A DNA stretch of 34,375 nucleotides from positions 1-34,375 of the forward strand of contig NZ_MPOH02000005.1 of NCBI RefSeq assembly GCF_001896135.2, written 5' to 3'. Positions 27,670-34,375 of the stretch are shown here, piece by piece (positions within the stretch are counted from its first letter, which is position 1; every line of letters begins with the position of its first letter). Both the position numbers and the translations under genes were made by a program. Source of the DNA: Streptomyces phaeoluteigriseus (GTDB lineage Bacteria; Actinomycetota; Actinomycetes; Streptomycetales; Streptomycetaceae). The notes under the pieces were generated by a model. It ran no database searches, was not told the origin of the DNA, and saw only the letters and a list, made by a program, of their open reading frames with translations.

Positions 27670-28377
27670 TCAGCTCACCACTCCGGTCATGACGCCCACG
27701 GGTACGGCGATGAAGCCGGCCGTGAGCAGCAGCGCGAGGATGTCGGCGACGGTCTTGAGGGCGCGGTCGCGGGTGCGGCTGCCGGCGCCCAGGGTCTGGG
27801 CGGCGCTCCAGAAGCCGTGCCGGATGTGCAGCCCGACGGCGAGCATCGCGACGAGGTAGACGACGTTGCCGTACCAGGTGGAGAAGGTGTCCACGACGTT
27901 CTGGTACGGCCGGCCCTCCTGGAAGCCTCCGGAGTGCACGGTGCCGGTCGTCAGGTCCAGGATGTGCCAGACGATGAACAGGCCGAGGATGATCCCGCCC
28001 CAGCGCATGGTGCGCGTCGCGTAGCTGGTCCGCGCCTTCCTGTGGACGTACTTGCTCGGGCGTGCCTTCATGCCGCGGCGGCTGAGCTGGTAGGCGGACA
28101 CGGCGTGCGCGACCACCGCGACGACCAGCACGACGCGGATCAGCCACAGCGTCCACTCGTAGTGCATGAACGGCTCGCCGACCGTGCGCAGCCAGTGCGC
28201 GTAGTGGTTGAACTCGCCCGGCCCGAAGAAGATCTTCAGGTTGCCGATCACGTGGGCGACCAGGTACATCAGCATGATCAGCCCGCTGACGGCCATCACT
28301 GTCTTCTTGCCGACGGAGGAGTCCCACACCGTGCGCGCCATGGACGTCCGTCGGTCCGTCCGCGTTGCCAGAGCCAT
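27670..28377 (-). CDS. sdhC: Succinate dehydrogenase cytochrome b558-type subunit SdhC
   Basis: 235 residues with five hydrophobic helices. Heme-ligand histidines are likely in [41 protein letters not shown] and [15 protein letters not shown] single fused cytochrome subunit carrying two hemes and reacting with menaquinone is typical of the Bacillus/Wolinella class (type B). The ATG at 28377 has no ribosome site; a TAGCGT element 8 bases upstream suggests a very short or absent leader. First gene of the operon sdhC-sdhA-sdhB, divergent from the LysR gene. Confidence 0.93.
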   Translation of the reverse strand: MALATRTDRRTSMARTVWDSSVGKKTVMAVSGLIMLMYLVAHVIGNLKIFFGPGEFNHYAHWLRTVGEPFMHYEWTLWLIRVVLVVAVVAHAVSAYQLSRRGMKARPSKYVHRKARTSYATRTMRWGGIILGLFIVWHILDLTTGTVHSGGFQEGRPYQNVVDTFSTWYGNVVYLVAMLAVGLHIRHGFWSAAQTLGAGSRTRDRALKTVADILALLLTAGFIAVPVGVMTGVVS

Positions 28378-28385
28378 GGAACAGG

Positions 28386-28416
28386 ACGCTAGGCCCGAAC
28401 GGCCCCATCAGTCCAA
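28386..28416 (-). promoter_or_regulatory. Promoter of sdhCAB
   Basis: On the minus strand TTGGAC (28411-28416), 19 bases, TAGCGT (28386-28391), then 8 bases to ATG 28377, giving a nearly leaderless message. The spacer is slightly long. It lies within the short divergent region shared with the LysR gene. Confidence 0.5.
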
Positions 28417-28449
28417 GACATGGTCCGGCTCGTTTCCATAGCCGACGCC

Positions 28450-28461
28450 TATCATGGCCGG
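28450..28461 (+). promoter_or_regulatory. TATCAT -10 element, leaderless promoter of the LysR gene
   Basis: TATCAT (28450-28455), then six bases, then ATG 28462. No Shine-Dalgarno sequence is present. This fixes the start at 28462 rather than the upstream in-frame ATG at 28420. Confidence 0.65.
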
Positions 28462-29346
28462 ATGCAGTTCCACCAGCTCCAGTACTTCGTGGCCGTCGCA
28501 GAGACCCGGCACTTCACCCGGGCCGCCGATCTGGTCCACGTCGCGCAGCCCTCGCTGTCCCAGCAGATCAAGGCGCTGGAGCGGGAGCTGGGGGCCGACC
28601 TGTTCCAGCGGGCGCGCGGCAACATCACCCTCACCGACGCCGGCGAGGCGCTGCTGCCGCTGGCCCGCCGGATCCTCGCGGACACGGAGACGGCCCGGTA
28701 CGAGGTGCAGGAGCTGGCGCAGCTGCGCAGCGGGCGGGTGCGGCTGGGCGCGACGCCGAGCCTGTGCACCGGGCTGCTGCCGGACGTGCTGCGGGCCTTC
28801 CACGACCGCTACCCCGGCATCCGGCTGCTGATCGAGGAGGGCGGCTCGCACGACCTGGTGCGCGAGCTGGCCCGAGGCGCGCTCGACCTCGCCCTGGTGG
28901 TGCTGCCGCTGCCCACCCCCTCCCCCGCCCTGACGACGGTGGATCTGCTGCGGGAGGACCTGGTGGTGGTGTCCTCGCCGGAGGCACCCCGCCCGGGACA
29001 CGGCCGGCGGACCGTGCGGATCGCCGACCTGGAGGGCGAACGCATGGTGATGTTCCGGCACGGCTACGACCTGCGCGAGCTGACTGTCGCCGCTTGTCGC
29101 TCCGCCGGGTTCGAGCCGGATTTCGCGGTGGAGGGCGGGGAGATGGACGCGGTGCTGGGGTTCGTGCGGGCGGGGCTCGGCATGGCCGTCGTACCGCGCA
29201 TGGTCGCGGCGCGGTCGGGTCAGGGCCTGCGGGTCACTCCGTTGGCTCGGCCGGGGCTGCATCGGGTGATCGCGCTGGCCCATCGCAGTGATGTGGCTCC
29301 GCCTCGGGCGGCTCGGGAGTTGCAGCGGATGTTGTTGGAGCGGTGA
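28462..29346 (+). CDS. LysR-family transcriptional regulator
   Basis: 294 residues starting [20 protein letters not shown]. The N-terminal wHTH runs to about 60 with [24 protein letters not shown] wording ([20 protein letters not shown]), followed by the linker helix and a periplasmic-binding-like effector domain ([20 protein letters not shown] to the C-terminus). LysR proteins generally bind the divergent promoter, here that of sdhCAB 84 bases away, so control of this succinate dehydrogenase by a small ligand is a reasonable inference. Confidence 0.93.
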   Translation: MQFHQLQYFVAVAETRHFTRAADLVHVAQPSLSQQIKALERELGADLFQRARGNITLTDAGEALLPLARRILADTETARYEVQELAQLRSGRVRLGATPSLCTGLLPDVLRAFHDRYPGIRLLIEEGGSHDLVRELARGALDLALVVLPLPTPSPALTTVDLLREDLVVVSSPEAPRPGHGRRTVRIADLEGERMVMFRHGYDLRELTVAACRSAGFEPDFAVEGGEMDAVLGFVRAGLGMAVVPRMVAARSGQGLRVTPLARPGLHRVIALAHRSDVAPPRAARELQRMLLER

Positions 29347-29406
29347 GTGTGGCTGCGCCGCGTGTGGCTGCGCCGCGTGTGGCTGCGCCGCGTGTGGCTG
29401 CGCCGC
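29347..29406. repeat. Four perfect tandem copies of a 15-bp repeat
   Basis: GTGTGGCTGCGCCGC is repeated at 29347, 29362, 29377 and 29392, starting on the base after the LysR stop codon. All four copies are identical. Being a multiple of three, it keeps frames open, but I see no gene. Confidence 0.95.
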
Positions 29407-29448
29407 TGGGCGAGGGTCCAGGGTGCCGTTGCATCGTGCGGCCGCGTC

Positions 29449-29481
29449 GTGGCTGGGCGCGCCGTTCCCCGCGCCCCCAGG
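29449..29481. repeat. Streptomyces-type interspersed repeat (REP-like)
   Basis: GGCTGGGCGCGCCGTTCCCC followed by GCGCCCCCAGG closely resembles an intergenic repeat I recall as frequent in Streptomyces genomes (GGCTGGTCGCG, then CAGTTCCCCGCGCCCC). GGGCGCG and CGCGCCC can pair into a hairpin, so it may end LysR and NTF2-type transcription between convergent genes. The remainder of 29407-29571 shows no gene. Confidence 0.5.
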
Positions 29482-29571
29482 TGGGCCGCCCTCGGACCGG
29501 ATTGCATCGTACGGCTGGGGGCGTCGTTTCTCGTGGTCTCAGGTGGGGGCTTCGGGGCTGCGGGGCTGTTG

Positions 29572-29958
29572 TCAGGGGGCGTTGAGGGGGATCGGGGTGG
29601 CCTGGTGGTAGTACATGCGCCAGCCTGTCCGGGGGTCCTGTTTGCGCCATAGGGAGGTGCGGTGGGCCCGGTGGCCGGTGAAGGTGGTGGTGTAGGTGAG
29701 GTGGATCAGGCCGGGGGCCAGGACCACGCCCGTGATCGCCGAGGGCTCGTAGCGGGGGCCCGTCGGGGAGCTGCCGGGGTGGTCGGGGAGTTCGGCCAGC
29801 GTTTCGGCGTACGTGTAGCGGCGTCCGGAGGCGCCCACCTCGGTGAACTCGGGGTCGAGCAGGCGGGCGGTCTCGGTGCGGGAGGAGCGGACGGCGGGGT
29901 CCATGAGGCTCAGTTCGCCCGCGATCGCCGCGGCCACCTCGTCTGATTCCTGGGTCAC
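29572..29958 (-). CDS. DUF4440/NTF2-like protein
   Basis: 128 residues from GTG 29958 (MTQESDEVAAAIAGELSLMD). LMDPAVRSSRTETARLLDPE, FTEVGASGRRYTYAETLAEL, VLAPGLIHLTYTTTFTGHRA and SLWRKQDPRTGWRMYYHQAT are the standard segments of DUF4440 ketosteroid-isomerase-like proteins. GATCAT (29965-29970) lies six bases before the GTG, suggesting a leaderless message. Biochemical role unknown. It is not closely related to the NTF2-like protein at 7525-7908. Confidence 0.8.
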   Translation of the reverse strand: MTQESDEVAAAIAGELSLMDPAVRSSRTETARLLDPEFTEVGASGRRYTYAETLAELPDHPGSSPTGPRYEPSAITGVVLAPGLIHLTYTTTFTGHRAHRTSLWRKQDPRTGWRMYYHQATPIPLNAP

Positions 29959-30008
29959 CCGCACATGATCGCGCCTGACCCGGCCCCTCCCGCAACCGAG
30001 TTGTGCCG

Positions 30009-32143
30009 TCACCCCGTGGCGTCCACCAGTGCCAGCTCGTGAAGGCGGTCCGGCGGGCCGGGGCGGGCGTAGTACCAGCCCTGGGCCGTGTCGCAGCCCA
30101 GTATGCGCAGTTGCTCGGCCTGGGCGCCGGTCTCCACGCCCTCGACCGTGACCGTGAGGTCCAGGCTGTGGGCGAGCGAGACGATTCCCTCGACGATCTT
30201 GAGGTCGACGGGGTCGGCCGGGAACTGTTGCATGCTCTGGGTGAAGGAGCGGTCCAGCTTGAGGACGCTCACCGGCAGGCGGCGCAGGTTGGCGAGGTTG
30301 GAGTAGCCGGTGCCGAAATCGTCCAGGGCGATGTCGACGCCCATCTCGGCGAGCCGGCGCAGCGGCTTCAGGAGGTCGTCGTCGGCGCCGATCAGAGCCG
30401 ACTCGGTGACCTCCAGGCAGAGCGCCTCGGGCGAGACACCCGCGCGTTCCAGGATGTCGACGGTGTCCTGCACCAGCCCGGGGTGGGTCAGCTGGCACGG
30501 CGAGAGATTGACGTTGATGCGCAGCGGACCCGGCTCGCCGCGGCGCTCGCGCCAGTCGCGGGCCTGGCGCACCGACTGCTCCAGGACCCACCGGCCCAGC
30601 GGCACGATCAGCCCGGTGTGCTCGGCGAGCGGGATGAACCGGTCGGGGCCGAGCACACCGTGCTGCGGGTGCAGCCAGCGCACCAGGGCCTCGGCGCCGC
30701 GCACGCTGCCGTCGCCGAGGTGCACGAGCGGCTGGTACTCGATGAAGAACTCGCCGCGCTCCAGCGCGGCCGGCAGGGCCGTCGTCAGACCGTGGCGGGT
30801 GATGGCGCGGGCGTCGGCCTCGGGGTCGGCCAGCTCGAAGCGGTTGCCGCCCGCCGACTTGGCCCGGTACATGGTGATGTCGGCGCTGCGCAGCACCTCC
30901 GCGGGGCTGCGCTCCCCCGCCGGACCCTCCACGATGCCGATGCTGCCGCGCACGGTCAGTTCACGGCCCTCGATGCGTACGGGCGCGACCAGCGCGTTCA
31001 TGATGCGTGCGGCGAGGTCGTCGACCTCGCGGTGGGTGTCGGGGCCGGTGGTCAGCGCCACGAACTCGTCACCGCCGAGCCGGGCGACCATCTCGCCGGG
31101 CGCGGTCGCGCAGGACTGGAGGCGGTCGGCGACCTCGACGAGCAGCCGGTCGCCGGCCGCGTGCCCGAGGCTGTCGTTGATGGTCTTGAAGCCGTCCAGG
31201 TCCAGGTAGCACAGGCCGAAGCGCTGGCCCTCCCCGGCGGCCAGGACCTTCTCCAGGCGTTCGAAGAACAGGGTGCGGTTGGCAGGCCGGTGAGCGCGTC
31301 GTGGGTGGCCTCGTACCGAAGCCGGAGGTTGAGCAGCCGGCGCTCGGTGGTGTCCTCCATGAGGGCCAGCTGGTACTGGGGCTGCCCGTCGGCGTCCCGC
31401 AGCAGCGAGACCGTCAGATTGGTCCACAGGACCGTTCCGTCAGGGCGGTAGAACGCCTTCTCGACGTGGTAGTGCTCGCGTTCGCCGCGCACCAGCTCGT
31501 CGTAGAGCCGCCAGACCTGCGGCGCGTCGTCGGCGTGCGTCCACTCGCTGACGTTGCGCCCGCGCACCGCCTGCTCGCCGCCGCCGAACATGCGCACCAG
31601 CGCCCCGTTGACCTGGAGGATGTTGCCCTCCAGGTCGGCGATGCCGATTCCTATCGCGGCGCCCTCGAAGACCGCGCGGAAGCGGGCCTCGCTGGCGTGC
31701 AGCGCCTGCGCCACCACCCCCTGGGCCCGCAACGCGGCCTGGGCGATGGCCTCCTGCTCGGCCAGCGTGCGTTCGCGCAGCTCCTGTGCGAACCCGGCGG
31801 CCATGGCGTGCTGGAGCCGGGAGCAGCGGGTGCGCAGCTCCTCCTGGGGCCCGTCCTCGCCGCAGTAGAGCACCAGGTAGGCGTCGACGCAGTCCAGGCT
31901 GCGGGCGAGGGCGTCCGGGTCGGTGCAGTGGGCGCCGACGAGGGCTGCGCCGACCTCCTTGGGGGTCTCCGCCTCGAAGCTCCTGGCACGCAGCGCCTCG
32001 CTCAACCGCCGGGCCAGCGGGAGGAGTTGCTCCTCGAACTCCGGCCGGGTCAGCGACGTGGAGGTGACCGGGAACACCGCCCGGCTCCAGATCGTCGCGA
32101 ACCGCCGCAGTCTGTCCTCCGGCCCGTCCGGCTCGGCGGTCAC
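30009..32143 (-). CDS. rmdA: RmdA-like PAS-GGDEF-EAL c-di-GMP enzyme, interrupted by a one-base deficit
   Basis: GTG 32143 overlaps the methyltransferase stop. Order: helical N-terminus (1-150), PAS domain (about 151-268, HASEARFRAVFEGAAIGIGI), GGDEF domain with an intact RLGGDEFVAL (about 357-361), EAL domain with GAEALVRWLHP, LDDFGTGYSNLANLRRLP and VTVEGVET. The frame breaks at 31281-31282 between HDALTGLP and NRTLFFERL; one added base gives 711 residues. Architecture and context match S. coelicolor RmdA (SCO0928), a c-di-GMP phosphodiesterase affecting development. Both catalytic motifs look intact, so bifunctionality is possible. Confidence 0.92.
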
Positions 32144-32952
32144 GAAGTGCGCCCCACGCCCGCGAAACCGGAGAAGGCATACGGATCCTCGTCCTCCGGT
32201 GCCGTCTCCGGCCGCCAGTGCGGCATCGGCACCAGTCCCGGTTCCACCATGTCGTACCCCTCGAAGAACCGCGCGATCTCGTCACGCGAACGCATGATCA
32301 GCGGGTTGCGAATGTCCCTGTACACGTCCACCGCGCCCTCGGCCCGTCCCGGCGGCAGCGGGATTCCCTCGTACGAGGCGTGCGTGAGGACGAGCAGGCT
32401 ACCGGGCGCGAGCGCGGCGGTCAGCTCGGCCACCGCGGCGTACGGGTCGTCCGTGTCTTCCACGAAGTGCAGTATGGCAACGAGGAGCAGCGCCACGGGC
32501 CGCTCCAGGTCCAGCAGTTGTTCCACCTGCGGGCTGGCGAGGATGTCCCGCGGCTTGAGCAGGTCCGCCGCGACGACGGCGGCGTCCGCGTTGCCCTCCA
32601 GCACCACCTGGCTGTGCGCGACGGCGACCGGGTCGTGGTCGACGTAGACGACACGGGCGCCGGGACGGGCCGTCTGGGCCACCTCGTGGACGTTGCCGAA
32701 GGTCGGGATGCCCGAGCCGATGTCCAGGAACTGGGTGATTCCGGCGTCGGCCGCGTAGCGCACCGCGCGGCGCGTGAACGCCCGGTTCGCCTGCATGATC
32801 TTGGGCAGTCCCGGCATGAACTCCATGGCCCTGCGGGCCGCTTCCCGGTCGACCTCGAAGTTGTGCGAACCGCCCAGGTAGTAGTCGTAGATCCGCGAGA
32901 CACTGGGCACGGAGATGTCGATGCTCCGTGGGGCCCAGGCGGGACGTTCCAT
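32140..32952 (-). CDS. SAM-dependent methyltransferase (Methyltransf_19/DUF574 family)
   Basis: 270 residues from ATG 32952 (MERPAWAPRSIDISVPSVSR), just after GGAGAG. SVSRIYDYYLGGSHNFEVDR is the family's N-terminal signature; FLDIGSGIPTFGNVHEVAQ is the SAM-binding motif I; VVYVDHDPVAVAHSQ is motif II; VALLLVAILHFVED follows. These proteins are abundant in actinomycetes and mostly unassigned. The stop lies inside the GTGA that starts rmdA, so the two are translationally coupled. A TTG 12 bases upstream is a weaker start candidate. Confidence 0.9.
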   Translation of the reverse strand: MERPAWAPRSIDISVPSVSRIYDYYLGGSHNFEVDREAARRAMEFMPGLPKIMQANRAFTRRAVRYAADAGITQFLDIGSGIPTFGNVHEVAQTARPGARVVYVDHDPVAVAHSQVVLEGNADAAVVAADLLKPRDILASPQVEQLLDLERPVALLLVAILHFVEDTDDPYAAVAELTAALAPGSLLVLTHASYEGIPLPPGRAEGAVDVYRDIRNPLIMRSRDEIARFFEGYDMVEPGLVPMPHWRPETAPEDEDPYAFSGFAGVGRTS

Positions 32953-33061
32953 CTGTCTCTCCAAGGCGTAGGCGATCCGGTGTTCGAGCAGAGGCTACTG
33001 ATCGCCCGCCAACAGGGCGAGCGGAAACGGAAATTGACCGTCCGTTCCCGGTCACTGCCTG

Positions 33062-33073
33062 CGGCACGTGCCG
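33062..33073. promoter_or_regulatory. 12-bp perfect palindrome upstream of the methyltransferase-rmdA operon
   Basis: CGGCACGTGCCG is a perfect palindrome about 110 bases upstream of ATG 32952. Its GCACGTGC core also forms the centre of the palindromes at 23054-23069 and 23091-23106. A -10-like TAGCCT is at 32992-32997 on the minus strand. A regulator site is possible but unproven. Confidence 0.4.
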
Positions 33074-33128
33074 AAATGACATACCGGAATCCGCCTGAGA
33101 AAAGTACCGGATGCGGCACAGCACAAGG

Positions 33129-33163
33129 GTCCGCCCCCTCCGTGCGGCGCGGAGGGGGCGGAC
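33129..33163. terminator. Strong hairpin terminator of the repeat-lipoprotein gene
   Basis: A perfect 14-bp stem (33129-33142 with 33150-33163) and a 7-base loop, starting 54 bases past the stop of the minus-strand lipoprotein gene. It separates that gene from the methyltransferase-rmdA promoter region. Confidence 0.8.
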
Positions 33164-33216
33164 CGGGGTCGGACGAGCCGTCGCAGGAGCGGGGATCAGC
33201 CCTGGGGAGGTGATCT

Positions 33217-34188
33217 CTACTGCTCGGGCGCGCCGACCAGCTTGCCGTCCGGGGCCACGGCGTACCAGGTGCCGCCGACTCCCTGACCGTTGATGTCCCC
33301 GGGGGCCTTGTCACCGGAGAAGGTGTAGATCGGCGAGCAGTTGACCGTCATCTGCTTGATGCCGTCGGGCCGGGCGAAGCTCATCAGGCCCTTCTTCTGG
33401 ACGCCCTCGGTGTCGTTGGTGGCGACGGGGGCCACGGCCGGCCACTTCTCCAGGCAGGCACCGAGGCACTCGGTCACCGGCTTCGGCCATGCCTGGTCCT
33501 TGACGAAGCGGTAGACCGTCATGCCGTTCTTGTCGACGACGATGTCGCCGAGGTTGGGGTCCTTGCGCACGGACAGGCCGGGCGCGGCGGAGGCCGACTT
33601 GGCCTTCTTGCCGTCGGGGGCCAGCGCGAACCACTTGCCGCCGACGCCCTGGCCGTTGGTGTCCCCGGCGTTGGTGTCCTTGGCGTAGCGGTACACCGGC
33701 CAGCCGTCGACGGTCAGCTGCTTGCTGCCGTCGGTGCGGGTGACCTCGCCGAGCAGCGACTTGTCGATGCCGTCGCCCGCCGTGGCGTCGTCGGCCGGCA
33801 CGGGCGGCCAGGTCGTCGCGCAGTCGCCGTCACAGTTGGACTTGGGCGGTTCCGCGGTGTCCGCGTCGAAGCGGTACAGCGTCATACCGGCGGCGTCGAT
33901 CACCACCTTGCCCAGCTCCGCGTCCGCGGAGACGGCCAGCTGGCCCGCAGAACCGGCCTGGGCGGCGCCACCCGCGCCCCCGGCCGCCGGAGCACTGGCG
34001 CTGGGGCTGGTGCCCGCGCCGACACCTCCGTAGCCGCTGCCCACGCCGGCGACGGTGCCGGCCGGGGCCGTGACACCCACGTTCTGGCTGGACGCCGCGG
34101 TACCGCCTTCCTGACCGCACGCCGTCGTCAGCGCCAGAACAGACACAGCGCTCGCCACGAGTGAGGCGCTCCGCCAGGAGGTCTTCAT
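33217..34188 (-). CDS. Secreted-repeat lipoprotein (PF03640 family)
   Basis: 323 residues from ATG 34188, 6 bases after GGGGAG. MKTSWRSASLVASAVSVLAL and TTAC form a lipoprotein signal with Cys24 as the lipidated residue. A flexible Gly/Ala/Ser linker (about 45-90) precedes paired repeats: VVIDAAGMTLYRFDADT, CDGDCATTWPPV, KQLTVDGWPVYRYAKDTNAG and GVGGKWFALAPDGKK, then a second set (IVVDKNGMTVYRF, CLGACLEKWPAV, GVGGTWYAVAPDGK). Each set keeps a cysteine pair before the Trp-Pro. PF03640 proteins are cell-surface proteins of unknown function. From memory the S. coelicolor counterpart is SCO0930. Confidence 0.92.
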   Translation of the reverse strand: MKTSWRSASLVASAVSVLALTTACGQEGGTAASSQNVGVTAPAGTVAGVGSGYGGVGAGTSPSASAPAAGGAGGAAQAGSAGQLAVSADAELGKVVIDAAGMTLYRFDADTAEPPKSNCDGDCATTWPPVPADDATAGDGIDKSLLGEVTRTDGSKQLTVDGWPVYRYAKDTNAGDTNGQGVGGKWFALAPDGKKAKSASAAPGLSVRKDPNLGDIVVDKNGMTVYRFVKDQAWPKPVTECLGACLEKWPAVAPVATNDTEGVQKKGLMSFARPDGIKQMTVNCSPIYTFSGDKAPGDINGQGVGGTWYAVAPDGKLVGAPEQ

Positions 34189-34375
34189 CTTCAACTCCCC
34201 GATCATCCCAAGGGTGTTGCAGCGCCCTGCTGCGCCGCCGCACAGCCATGGGTACGCATGCGGGGGGTCGTTGTGTTCAAACGCGGCACAGAATTCTTTT
34301 CGCCGCCCGTGCCACCGCCCGTCCCCGCCCCTGCCGCCGCCCCCTCGGACCAGCCACCCCGACCTGCCCGAACCC
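34189..34375. other. Upstream region of the repeat-lipoprotein gene
   Basis: 187 bases to the window end with no gene. A short AT-rich island around GAATTCTTTT (34291-34300) may mark the promoter. I find no operator. Confidence 0.4.

Noticed and set aside
29343..29585. Frame starting inside the LysR stop and translating the 15-bp repeat
   Set aside because: The peptide is the repeat followed by the REP-like element; there is no ribosome site and no homology I can recognise.
33033..33056. BldD-like site (AGTGAC and GTCAAT, 12 bases apart, minus strand) upstream of the methyltransferase-rmdA operon
   Set aside because: One half-site is imperfect, the spacing is long, and it does not fit the BldD consensus derived from in vivo binding that I recall.

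Overview
The window is high-GC chromosomal DNA of a Streptomyces. GTG starts, TANNNT -10 elements placed exactly six bases before start codons, ergothioneine genes, a Zur-type box and an RmdA-type c-di-GMP enzyme all fit. From memory, the right two thirds (egtABCD, solute-binding lipoprotein, olsBA, a three-subunit succinate dehydrogenase, LysR, methyltransferase-RmdA, repeat lipoprotein) follows the gene order near SCO0910-SCO0930 of S. coelicolor; this was not searched.

Layout. 1-8.8 kb: an HSL-type hydrolase, a two-domain TerD protein, a PucR-type regulator, a repeat-rich spacer, an MFS drug exporter divergent from a MarR regulator, a small lipoprotein coupled to a formylglycine-generating-enzyme-like protein, an NTF2-like protein and a second TerD protein. 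9-14.1 kb: a secreted GH43/CBM42 arabinofuranosidase, an amidase, a MazF/PemK-like protein, a periodic repeat array and a PARG-type macrodomain protein. 14.4-18.8 kb: the egtABCD operon with every junction overlapping. 18.8-22.6 kb: a sugar-binding lipoprotein with a DasR-like operator inside its promoter, dodecin, a HAD phosphatase, a cysteine-free L32 under a Zur-like box and a luciferase-like oxidoreductase. 22.6-28.4 kb: a decayed PRC-barrel/DUF2382 gene, olsB-olsA and sdhC-sdhA-sdhB. 28.4-34.4 kb: a LysR regulator, a DUF4440-like protein, a methyltransferase-rmdA pair and a secreted-repeat lipoprotein.

The most important point for a user is that nine otherwise convincing genes (TerD-like, MFS, small lipoprotein, amidase, mazF-like, egtC, egtD, sdhA, rmdA) each change frame once, and all nine are repaired by adding exactly one base, mostly at G or C runs. 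This looks like systematic base under-calling rather than biology, so these genes are annotated full length with the break marked. The DUF2382 remnant has mixed shifts plus an internal deletion and appears truly decayed.

The window holds no tRNA, rRNA, CRISPR array, insertion sequence or phage gene that I can recognise. Its regulatory DNA is unusually readable: a Zur-like box and a DasR-like site each lie between a -35 and a -10, there are several leaderless promoters, several palindromic operators and several tandem repeat arrays.
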